Of a stretch of 64,000 bases of DNA, positions 56,311 through 64,000 are shown piece by piece (within the stretch, counting starts at the first letter, position 1; each line of letters begins with the position of its first letter). The stretch is from Candidatus Defluviilinea gracilis (GTDB lineage: Bacteria > Chloroflexota > Anaerolineae > Anaerolineales > Villigracilaceae), in NCBI GenBank assembly GCA_016716235.1, contig JADJWS010000003.1:496001-560000 (forward strand), written 5' to 3'. The translations under genes and the position numbers were made by a program. The notes beneath the pieces are model-generated. The model saw nothing but the letters and a program-made list of their open reading frames with translations. It had not been told where the DNA came from and did no database searches.

Positions 56311-57039
56311 ATGCCCGATCAGCCTCTCAAAAATAAAACCGTCCTCATCACTGGCGCGGCTCGCCGCCTCGGGCGGATGTTCGCACTGGCGTGCGCGCAA
56401 GCGGGCGCGGATGTCGTCATCCATCACGCGCACTCGCAAGCGGATGCTGAATCGTTACGCGACGAAATCACGCGACTCGGTGGACGCGCGTGGATTGTTC
56501 AAGCGGACTTAAACGATTCAACTCAGACGGGCGACCTGATTCGGCTTGTCAACGAATCCACGCCTCTGCATTTTCTCGTCAACAGCGCCGCGATCTTCGA
56601 GTCACTCACGTTCGATTCAACCACGCTGGATGATTGGAACCGTCACCTCGCCCTCAACCTCACCGCGCCTTTCCTCCTCAGCCAAGCCTTCGCCCGTCAA
56701 GCAGACGAAGGCGCGCGCATCGTCAACATCCTCGACTGGCGCGCCCTGCGCCCCGCCGCGGACCACTTCCCCTACACCGTGAGCAAGTCCGCGCTCGCGG
56801 CGATGACCAAGTCCATGGCGGTTGCCCTCGCGCCGAAGATCACGGTCAATGGACTTGCGCTCGGCGCCATCATCCCTCCCGCCGATGGAAACGCCTCGCC
56901 CGACATCACGAAAAATATCCCCATGAAACGCTGGGCAAAAGAAAATGAAGTGGAACAAGCCTTGCTGTTCCTGCTCACCTCCCCCACGTTCATCACAGGC
57001 GAGATCATTCATGTGGATGGCGGAAGACATTTGGTATAG
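56311..57039 (+). CDS. Short-chain reductase, FolM/pteridine-reductase-like
   Basis: 242 residues. Rossmann TGAARRLGRMFALACAQ at 14-30 with the Arg pair that marks pteridine reductases, the tail HFLVNSAAIFESLTF, the Asp site IVNILDWRAL and the catalytic HFPYTVSKSALAA (Tyr-x3-Lys). The place of the usual catalytic Ser is Asp/Trp, as in PTR1 and FolM. FolM reduces dihydropterins, dihydromonapterin or dihydrofolate. The context (phhA, folB, folK, folE) supports that. No Shine-Dalgarno; the mRNA is probably leaderless. Confidence 0.85.
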   Translation: MPDQPLKNKTVLITGAARRLGRMFALACAQAGADVVIHHAHSQADAESLRDEITRLGGRAWIVQADLNDSTQTGDLIRLVNESTPLHFLVNSAAIFESLTFDSTTLDDWNRHLALNLTAPFLLSQAFARQADEGARIVNILDWRALRPAADHFPYTVSKSALAAMTKSMAVALAPKITVNGLALGAIIPPADGNASPDITKNIPMKRWAKENEVEQALLFLLTSPTFITGEIIHVDGGRHLV

Positions 57040-57041
57040 TC

Positions 57042-57090
57042 GTAGTGGCGACTTCAGTCGCCCACGCAGAACGACTAAAGTCGTTACTAC
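57042..57090. repeat. GTAGTGGCGACTTCAG palindromic repeat before folB
   Basis: GTAGTGGCGACTT (57042-57054) with AAGTCGTTACTAC (57078-57090). Same family as 36422-36488. Confidence 0.72.
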
Positions 57091-57107
57091 ATTCAAAGGA
57101 AATCCCC

Positions 57108-57464
57108 ATGGACAAAGTCATCATCAAAAACCTGCTCGCCCGCGGCATCATCGGCGTCAACGACTGGGAACGCAGCCGCGCCCAAAATATCTTGATCAAC
57201 CTCACCCTCTTCACCGACACGCATCGCGCGGCGGAGACCGATCACATCAACGATTGCGCGGATTACAGCAAGATGTCGAAGAAAGTGATGGCGCACGCCG
57301 AAAGCGTACAGCGTCTCACCGTGGAAGCGCTCGCCAACGATCTGGCGAAGCTCTGCCTTGAGGATGCGAACGTGCAAAAAGTCATCGTCCGCGTGGAGAA
57401 GCCAGGCGCGGTGCGCTTTGCCGAATCGGTGGGCGTGGAGATCGAACGTAGCCGCGATGAATGA
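57108..57464 (+). CDS. folB: Dihydroneopterin aldolase
   Basis: 118 residues from the ATG at 57108 (AAAGGAAAT upstream). DIIKNLLARGIIGVNDWER-type start, active-site Glu/Lys region LTVEALANDLAKLCLED and KPGAVRFAESVGVEIERS, typical of FolB, a T-fold enzyme. It cleaves dihydroneopterin to hydroxymethyldihydropterin, on the way to folate. It overlaps folK by 8 bases. Confidence 0.93.
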   Translation: MDKVIIKNLLARGIIGVNDWERSRAQNILINLTLFTDTHRAAETDHINDCADYSKMSKKVMAHAESVQRLTVEALANDLAKLCLEDANVQKVIVRVEKPGAVRFAESVGVEIERSRDE

Positions 57465-57936
57465 ACTCCACCTCGCGTATTTGAGTCTGGGGTCGAATAT
57501 CGAGCCTGAGGTCAACTTGCCGAAGGCGGTGAAATTATTATCAAAACGCGGGGAGGTCGAAAAAATTTCAAGCACGTGGGAGACAGAACCCGTCGGCGGC
57601 GAGGGTGGAAATTATTTGAACGCGTGTTTGTCCTACAAAACAACACTCGCGCATGATGAATTGAAGACCACGATTCTTCATCTCATCGAATCAAGCCTTG
57701 GACGCAAACGCACGCAAGACAAAAATGCGCCTCGAACCATTGACATTGACATCGTCTTGTTCGACGACGAGATCGTCGGCGGACGCTGGCTCTCGCAATT
57801 GTTCGTCGTTGTGCCGCTGGCAGAAATTTATCCCGACTTTCAAAACCCCACCTCTCATGAAAGCATCGCAGAAACAGCGACGCGCCTCCGCCGTGAATTT
57901 TGGACGGAGACGCGTCGGGATGTGTTGCTAGGCTGA
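57457..57936 (+). CDS. folK: Hydroxymethyldihydropterin pyrophosphokinase
   Basis: 159 residues from the ATG at 57457, which overlaps the folB end. HPPK signature: AYLSLGSNIEPEVNL, then TWETEPVG, NYLNACLSYKT and the Asp pair in RTIDIDIVLFDDEIV. It adds pyrophosphate from ATP to 6-hydroxymethyl-dihydropterin before joining to p-aminobenzoate. The order folB-folK fits a folate operon with dhps elsewhere. Confidence 0.94.
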   Translation: MNELHLAYLSLGSNIEPEVNLPKAVKLLSKRGEVEKISSTWETEPVGGEGGNYLNACLSYKTTLAHDELKTTILHLIESSLGRKRTQDKNAPRTIDIDIVLFDDEIVGGRWLSQLFVVVPLAEIYPDFQNPTSHESIAETATRLRREFWTETRRDVLLG

Positions 57937-57975
57937 CGAGGGCGAACCAGCCCGCCCTGCGAACGAAGCGCGGCG

Positions 57976-58596
57976 TCAGAACTGAATCGGTTTTGCTCCG
58001 CGGCTGATGTTATCCAAAAATTCCTGCCGCGTCGCCAGGCTCGCGCGGAACGATCCGTGCATCGCGGAAGTCGTCATGCGCGCGTCGTGCTTCTTCACGC
58101 CGCGCATCATCGCGCACAAGTGCATCGCTTCGACGACGACCGCCACGCCTTGCGGCTCAAGCGTTTTTTGGATGAAGTCCGCGATCTGGCGCGTCATGCG
58201 TTCTTGAATTTGCAAACGACGCGCGTACATATCCACGATGCGCGGAATTTTCGACAAGCCGATCACTTTGCCCTTGGGGATGTACGCGACGTGCGCGCGG
58301 CCGATGAACGGCAGCATGTGATGCTCGCATAAACTGTAAAATTCGATGTCGCGCACGATGACCATTTCGTCGTAGGCGATGTTGAACAACGCGCCGTTGA
58401 TGATTCGCTCAGGCTCGGCCGTGTAGCCGCTCAACAATTCGGTATACATCCGCGCCACGCGGTCGGGCGTGTTTTTCAATCCTTCGCGTTCGGGGTCCTC
58501 GCCCACCGCTTCGATCAACTCGCGGATGATGCGGCTAATGGTTTCTATGTTAATCTTGCTTTCGCTTGCTTCGTTCGATTCCTCGTCAGACTCCAT
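57976..58596 (-). CDS. folE: GTP cyclohydrolase I
   Basis: 206 residues. Zinc site CEHHMLPFIG and CAMMRGVKKHDARMTTSAMHG, with REGLKNTPDRVARMY in the helical start. It makes 7,8-dihydroneopterin triphosphate from GTP, the first step for folate and for tetrahydropterin cofactors. It converges on folK and is next to phhA by one gene cluster. About the first 20 residues are acidic and probably disordered. Confidence 0.96.
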   Translation of the reverse strand: MESDEESNEASESKINIETISRIIRELIEAVGEDPEREGLKNTPDRVARMYTELLSGYTAEPERIINGALFNIAYDEMVIVRDIEFYSLCEHHMLPFIGRAHVAYIPKGKVIGLSKIPRIVDMYARRLQIQERMTRQIADFIQKTLEPQGVAVVVEAMHLCAMMRGVKKHDARMTTSAMHGSFRASLATRQEFLDNISRGAKPIQF

Positions 58597-58657
58597 GCTC
58601 GCTCCTTGAACATTCAGCCCGACAATGTTTGCCGGGCTGATGATTTTTTTCTTTCGT

Positions 58658-58756
58658 CAGGACTTACGCAGTTGGCGGGCAGTTCGATTTGCCAAGCAAA
58701 TCGTGCCGCCGCCGCAGTGCAACTACGGCAAAACAGGTTCAACTGCGTACGTCCTA
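58658..58756. mobile_element. MITE-like element, family A, copy 3 with inner insertion
   Basis: Ends CAGGACTTACGCAGTT and AACTGCGTACGTCCTA; a palindromic CGATTTGCCAAGCAAATCG of about 19 bp sits in the inner hairpin. Flanks TTTCGT (58652-58657) and TTTCGT (58757-58762) look like a target-site duplication. Confidence 0.8.
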
Positions 58757-58763
58757 TTTCGTT

Positions 58764-59333
58764 TTACCCGACGATCGGTTCGATCAACCCATACGACCCG
58801 TTCCGCCTTCGATACAACACTTGGATCGAATTCTTCTCGGCGTTGAAAAAGATGAAAAAGTTGTTATGCCCCAGCAGGCGCATTTGTTCAACGGCTTCAT
58901 CTTCATTCATCGGCATGATGATGAACTTCTTGCGCTTCGCGATCAACGGCAGGAGTTCGCCGGTCTCGTCCACCGGCATCTCTTCTTCCTCCACCACCTC
59001 CGCCGCCGAACGCCCATCGCCGCGACCGCGATGACGCTTCCCTTTGTACCGTTCGATCTGCCTCTGCATTTTATCCAACGCCGTATCGAACGCGAGATGC
59101 AGATCGTCCGCTCGCTCCTCCGTTCGCAGCAGAAATCCTTTTCCGCGCACGGTCATTTGCGCCACTTGCCGGTCGCTCGCCTGCCGCGCGTTCTTCTCGT
59201 GCGACAACTCGATGTAAACTTCTTCTATATCTTGAAGGAGCCGCTCAAGTTTGGCGGTCTTCTTTTCAACATACTCGCGGGTGTTATCGGTCAAACGCAT
59301 GTTTCGAGCCTGAACATCGATCTTGCTTGTCAT
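58764..59333 (-). CDS. hpf: Ribosome hibernation-promoting factor, long form
   Basis: 189 residues, AGGAGGTC before the ATG. The N-terminal HPF/YfiA domain (about 3-105) has VQARNMRLTDNTREYVEKKT and DDLHLAFDTALDKMQRQI, joined by a charged linker to a C-terminal dimerisation domain (AKRKKFIIMPMNEDEAVEQM, NNFFIFFNAEKNSIQVLYRR). Long HPF binds the 30S subunit and joins two ribosomes into an inactive 100S pair in stationary phase. Confidence 0.95.
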   Translation of the reverse strand: MTSKIDVQARNMRLTDNTREYVEKKTAKLERLLQDIEEVYIELSHEKNARQASDRQVAQMTVRGKGFLLRTEERADDLHLAFDTALDKMQRQIERYKGKRHRGRGDGRSAAEVVEEEEMPVDETGELLPLIAKRKKFIIMPMNEDEAVEQMRLLGHNNFFIFFNAEKNSIQVLYRRRNGSYGLIEPIVG

Positions 59334-59380
59334 GACAGACCTCCTGAAATTATTTTATCAATCACGCATATGCGCGATTG

Positions 59381-60118
59381 TCAAACGCGATTCAGATCGT
59401 GATGTGAAAGCGCCCGCGCGATCGTGATGGCGTAAATCTCTGATGCGCCCGCAGACAGCAACGCGTCGGCACAGGCGGAGATGGTGGAACCGGTCGTCGC
59501 CACATCGTCCATCAACAGGACGGACTTCCGCTTCACCTCCGACGGGTCAGCCTGATACGCCGCGCGGACGTTTTCTCGCCGTTCAGCCGCCGTCAAGCCA
59601 ACCTGCGTGCGCGTCTCGCGGACCTTTCTCACTCCATGCGGCGCGTACGAAATCCCAAGTTCATACGCGAGAGGCTTCGCAACGAGCGCAACTTGATTAT
59701 ATCCTCGCTCTTTCAAACGAGCCTTCCCCAACGGAATCGGGATCAACATATCCACATTCCAGTTCAACTGCTGGGCAAATTCCGCCATGTCTACCGCGAT
59801 CGCATCCGCAAGCCCAATGTTGCGGCGATACTTGATGGTATGCAACGCGTTCTGCACCGGCGAATCAAAAACCGCCCAAGAACGCATCATTCGATACGCG
59901 GGCGGGTTTACTTTGCATTTCTCGCATCGTTCAGCCCCTTTCGTTGGTATTCCGCATTTCTCACAGAACGGTTTGCCGATTTTCGGCGCGCGCTTCCTAC
60001 AATCAGCGCACCAGCGCGAACCGGGTTTTCCGCATCCGCCGCACACGGGCGGGAAGAGCAAATCCAACCCGCTCCAGGTCCATCGGTACAAGCGATACGA
60101 CCACGGAATGTTTTTCAA
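59381..60118 (-). CDS. comF: ComF-family phosphoribosyltransferase
   Basis: 245 residues. A zinc-binding start with cysteine pairs (CGGCGKPGSRWCADC, then CEKCGIPT and CEKCKVN) precedes a PRTase-like domain with LIPIPLGKARLKERGYNQV and the PRPP loop VLLMDDVATTGSTI. ComF proteins are needed for DNA uptake in competent bacteria and are known as amidophosphoribosyltransferase-like. It lies 9 bp after tadC, so it is likely read with the tad genes; in Gram-positive bacteria too, comF sits near pseudopilus genes. Confidence 0.9.
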   Translation of the reverse strand: MKNIPWSYRLYRWTWSGLDLLFPPVCGGCGKPGSRWCADCRKRAPKIGKPFCEKCGIPTKGAERCEKCKVNPPAYRMMRSWAVFDSPVQNALHTIKYRRNIGLADAIAVDMAEFAQQLNWNVDMLIPIPLGKARLKERGYNQVALVAKPLAYELGISYAPHGVRKVRETRTQVGLTAAERRENVRAAYQADPSEVKRKSVLLMDDVATTGSTISACADALLSAGASEIYAITIARALSHHDLNRV

Positions 60119-60127
60119 AGCAGTAGA

Positions 60128-61069
60128 TCACAAAGTTGCGTAAATATTAAGCGCCGCCGGAGTGAGAATAATGATCATAATGGACGGGAAGATCAACAAC
60201 GCCATGGGGACGATCATCTTTACTGGCGCCTTATGAGCCGCTTCTTCCGCAATCTGGCGTCGCTTGACGCGCATTTGATCCGATTGAATTCTCAAAACGC
60301 GCGCCATGCTCACGCCCAACATTTCGCTTTGAATGATCGCCGCCACAAAACTCGATACTTCGGGGATTCCCAGACGGTCTCCCATCGCTTTCAAGGCTTC
60401 GCGGCGGGTCTTGCCCAACTGCACTTCGCGAATGGTCCGCGCAAATGCCAAAGAAAGTTCATTCTCCCATTTCTCGGTCACTTTTGCCATGGCGGCGTCA
60501 AAACCCAAGCCAGCCTCTACGCAGATCGTCAACAAATCCAAGGCGTCGGGCATTGCCCTGCGCACTTCAGATTGCCGCTGGGTGATTCGGCGCGTCAAGA
60601 TGAGATGCGGCAGAAAAAACCCTCCAAAGAGCGCGCCGCCGATATATAAAAAGTTGTTACTTGCTTGTGGCGCGGGATTCAAAGCCACCGTTGTAATCAT
60701 GAATCCGCCCAACAAAACGGCGAGGATAAATCGAATTGCCAAAAACGTGGGCGCATCCACGGGCCAGGGGTTACCCGCCAATTCAAGATTACGGGCAGTA
60801 TCTTGAATCATCTTTTGGGGCGTAAAGCGGGCTGAAAATTCGCCCAACCTCCTCACCGCCGGGATGAGCACCCGTTCGCTGAAGTTCTGAGAAAGCTCAA
60901 TCTCCTCAAGAGACGCCACTTCGCCCCGCTGAATGAATTCCGAAAGCCGCTCCTGCAACGGATCGTCCGCTTCGCCTTGCGCGGCCGCGTTCGCCCGGAT
61001 GCTGAAGACCACCACGGCAATAATGACCAGGACAACAACACCGCCGAAGATCAATAATCCAGCGCTCAC
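60128..61069 (-). CDS. tadC: Tad secretion inner-membrane protein TadC (GspF family)
   Basis: 313 residues, GTG start at 61069 one base after the tadB stop. T2SS-F domain with DLLTICVEAGLGFDAAMAKV near 170-190 and three to four membrane segments (LLIFGGVVVLVIIAVVVF at the N-terminus). With TadB it forms the inner platform of the Tad/Flp pilus machine. The motif MLGVSMARVLRIQSDQMR is the conserved cytoplasmic part. Confidence 0.92.
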   Translation of the reverse strand: MSAGLLIFGGVVVLVIIAVVVFSIRANAAAQGEADDPLQERLSEFIQRGEVASLEEIELSQNFSERVLIPAVRRLGEFSARFTPQKMIQDTARNLELAGNPWPVDAPTFLAIRFILAVLLGGFMITTVALNPAPQASNNFLYIGGALFGGFFLPHLILTRRITQRQSEVRRAMPDALDLLTICVEAGLGFDAAMAKVTEKWENELSLAFARTIREVQLGKTRREALKAMGDRLGIPEVSSFVAAIIQSEMLGVSMARVLRIQSDQMRVKRRQIAEEAAHKAPVKMIVPMALLIFPSIMIIILTPAALNIYATL

Positions 61070-61070
61070 A

Positions 61071-62039
61071 TCACACCTCGATATCCGCGATCTTCATCAT
61101 GATGAAATAGCCCAGCGCGATCATGCCGACAATGACTGCCACAGCCACAATTCCGCAGAGCGGTTGGGGTATTCCTCCGCGATCGTCAAAAAATCCTGCC
61201 AGATAGTCCGGGCTTACGAACCAAAGCGCCACGCTTAGAAACACCGGGATGAGAGACAAAACAGTTCCAGAGGTGCGCACGGAAGCGGTCAACACGCGAA
61301 TTTCGCCTTTGATCCGCACGCGTTCCCGGATGGTGAAGGAAATCGTATCGAGGATTTCGGATAGGTTACCGCCAACTTCACGCTGAACATTGATCGCCGT
61401 GATCACGAAATCAAGGTCGTCGCTGGGAATGCGGCGAAGCATATTGTCAAGCGCCTTCTCCTGCGGGATACCGATCTGTATCTCCTGGACCAATCTCCTG
61501 AACTCATCGGAAATCGGCGCGGGAAGTTCCCGACTCACCGCTTCCATGGCTTGCATCGTGGAATACCCCGCCCGTAAGCCGTTTACCATCAGGTTCAGCA
61601 TATCAGAAAGTTGATCGTTGAACTTGTAAAGCCGCTGAGTTTGTTGTCGTTTGACGTACAACCGCGGCAGGAAGAACCCGATCACACCGCCGATCACAGC
61701 GGAGATCCAGATCGGTTGGAGGAGAAAGCCAATCGCGCCCAAGGCCGCTACCGAAATAAAGATCAAAGCGTAATATTCAGATACTTTAAACTTGAGATCG
61801 GCGCGCGCCAACTCGCGGGCAACCCGGTCGCCCCAGGAAGATTTCGCAACCCGTCGGTTTAACCATTCACTGACGACAGCGCCTCGCGAGGATTCTTCCA
61901 CTCGAGGCTTGTCATCTTCAAGGAATTGACCCAGGCGCTCCTCTACCAACGACCGGTCACTGATCACAGTAATGACTGCGCCAACAATGAGGAGGACCAG
62001 GAGGAGGATGCCCCCCCCAAGCAATATGACGGGATTCAT
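61071..62039 (-). CDS. tadB: Tad secretion inner-membrane protein TadB (GspF family)
   Basis: 322 residues. One N-terminal segment, a cytoplasmic part, then the T2SS-F domain with LNLMVNGLRAGYSTMQAMEAV and FVITAINVQREVGGNLSEIL, and terminal membrane helices. It acts with TadC on the pilus assembly platform. Follows tadA after 27 bp. Confidence 0.92.
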   Translation of the reverse strand: MNPVILLGGGILLLVLLIVGAVITVISDRSLVEERLGQFLEDDKPRVEESSRGAVVSEWLNRRVAKSSWGDRVARELARADLKFKVSEYYALIFISVAALGAIGFLLQPIWISAVIGGVIGFFLPRLYVKRQQTQRLYKFNDQLSDMLNLMVNGLRAGYSTMQAMEAVSRELPAPISDEFRRLVQEIQIGIPQEKALDNMLRRIPSDDLDFVITAINVQREVGGNLSEILDTISFTIRERVRIKGEIRVLTASVRTSGTVLSLIPVFLSVALWFVSPDYLAGFFDDRGGIPQPLCGIVAVAVIVGMIALGYFIMMKIADIEV

Positions 62040-62066
62040 TGATCACATACCTGCAAAATCGACCTG

Positions 62067-63479
<1,413 letters not shown>

Positions 63480-63502
63480 ATATATCTCCTATAACTCTTT
63501 GC

Positions 63503-64000
63503 TTATCGCCTGGCAACCCGGCCCGGTTCACCGTCAGACTCGAGTTCGGCAACACGCGCCCGGACGTTTTCAGCCAAAGAAAGAATTCCTCGGGATGCAG
63601 GCTGATTTCTGGCTTCCAAAATAAACGGGACGCCGCGATTCACCGCCTTTGTTACAACTTGTTCGTCCAGCGGGATGATCGTCGCAACAGGTTGTTTTAG
63701 GTTGTCAGCCACCCGGTCCGGCGTGATATTAATCCGTTTGTCAAAGCGGTTCATCACAAAAATGATCCGGTCGCGATCGACGCCCATGGTTTGCAGAAGA
63801 TCTAAAAATAAACGACAATTCTTGATCGAAGGAATATCCTGGGAAGTGACAAGAATGATGATATCGCTAATATCAAGAATGGAAAGGACGTTGTCGGTCA
63901 GGTAGGGTGATGTATCAACCACCACATAGGGGTAAAGTTTTTGCAGATATTCGAGCACCTTAGACAACTGCTCGCCAGTCACCTTTTCGGCGTATTCAGG
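63503..64000 (-). CDS. tadZ: TadZ/CpaE-like pilus localisation ATPase, partial
   Basis: 166 codons; the frame is open at the right edge, so the N-terminus, including the Walker A lysine and any receiver-like domain, lies outside. Visible are the ParA/MinD-like strand YVVVDTSPYLTDNVLSILD, a switch-like IIILVTSQDIPSIKN and FVMNRFDKRINITPDRVADN. TadZ/CpaE places the pilus machine in the cell. A GTG at 63982 is internal, not the start. It lies 23 bp before tadA. Confidence 0.88.
   Translation of the reverse strand, partial: PEYAEKVTGEQLSKVLEYLQKLYPYVVVDTSPYLTDNVLSILDISDIIILVTSQDIPSIKNCRLFLDLLQTMGVDRDRIIFVMNRFDKRINITPDRVADNLKQPVATIIPLDEQVVTKAVNRGVPFILEARNQPASRGILSLAENVRARVAELESDGEPGRVARR

Overview
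The window looks like a chromosomal segment of an Anaerolineae-type Chloroflexota bacterium. This is inference, from the gene set (SUF operon with SufR, Tad pilus, bifunctional nuclease next to dnaB, many secreted proteins with Thr/Pro linkers) and from the many short palindromic repeats in the spacers. No rRNA operon, prophage or CRISPR array is present. Base composition is moderate and even. Most of the DNA is housekeeping and metabolic genes in short operons, with one decayed insertion sequence and many miniature repeats.

Layout: 1-5.9 kb holds minus-strand membrane and envelope genes (GT-C-like membrane protein cut by the left edge, zinc-ribbon protein, sugar-binding lipoprotein, M50 protease, small membrane protein) and a selenocysteine tRNA. 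6.0-10.5 kb holds tRNA-Pro and a replication block: bifunctional nuclease, dnaB, a DnaD-like gene and a tandem two-AAA+ helicase loader. 10.5-13.7 kb has a broken DUF433 antitoxin, a methyltransferase and metK behind a SAM-I riboswitch. 13.7-22.5 kb has a 1088-residue secreted cytochrome-like protein, a D-amino-acid-dehydrogenase-like oxidase, a DEAD-box helicase with two orphan antitoxin-like genes, a cold-shock gene and two unknown exported or membrane proteins. 23-27.7 kb carries tRNA-His and the glycogen operon glgA-glgC-malQ, followed by a frameshifted IS1182-type element.

29.5-37.8 kb has msrB, a divergent Ser/Thr kinase with a membrane partner, a YbaK editing domain, a 3-hydroxyproline module (Cys/Thr proline-racemase-family dehydratase plus two-subunit aconitase X) coupled to a TMEM175 channel, superoxide dismutase and a ferredoxin. 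38-43.8 kb has hisS with an acetyltransferase, a three-gene secreted/lipoprotein unit of unknown function, a methyltransferase and a PIG-L deacetylase. 43.9-51.6 kb is the SUF locus: sufC-sufB-sufD-(unknown)-sufS-sufU-Rieske on the minus strand, with divergent sufR and sufT. 51.8-58.6 kb has a cyclophilin, a YwiC-like membrane protein, an acyl-CoA dehydrogenase, and phenylalanine hydroxylase next to the pterin/folate genes folM-like, folB, folK and folE. 58.7-64 kb has hpf, comF and the tad genes tadC-tadB-tadA-tadZ, running off the right edge.

Themes that link the regions: (i) iron-sulfur assembly is regulated by a SufR whose promoter overlaps the sufC promoter around a perfect inverted repeat; (ii) the aromatic hydroxylase sits with the genes that would make its pterin cofactor; (iii) at least five genes have a -10 box exactly 7 nt before the start codon (a sixth has 6 nt), which predicts leaderless mRNAs; (iv) several families of palindromic repeats occupy spacers and 5' leaders and have entered one coding region and one signal-peptide region.
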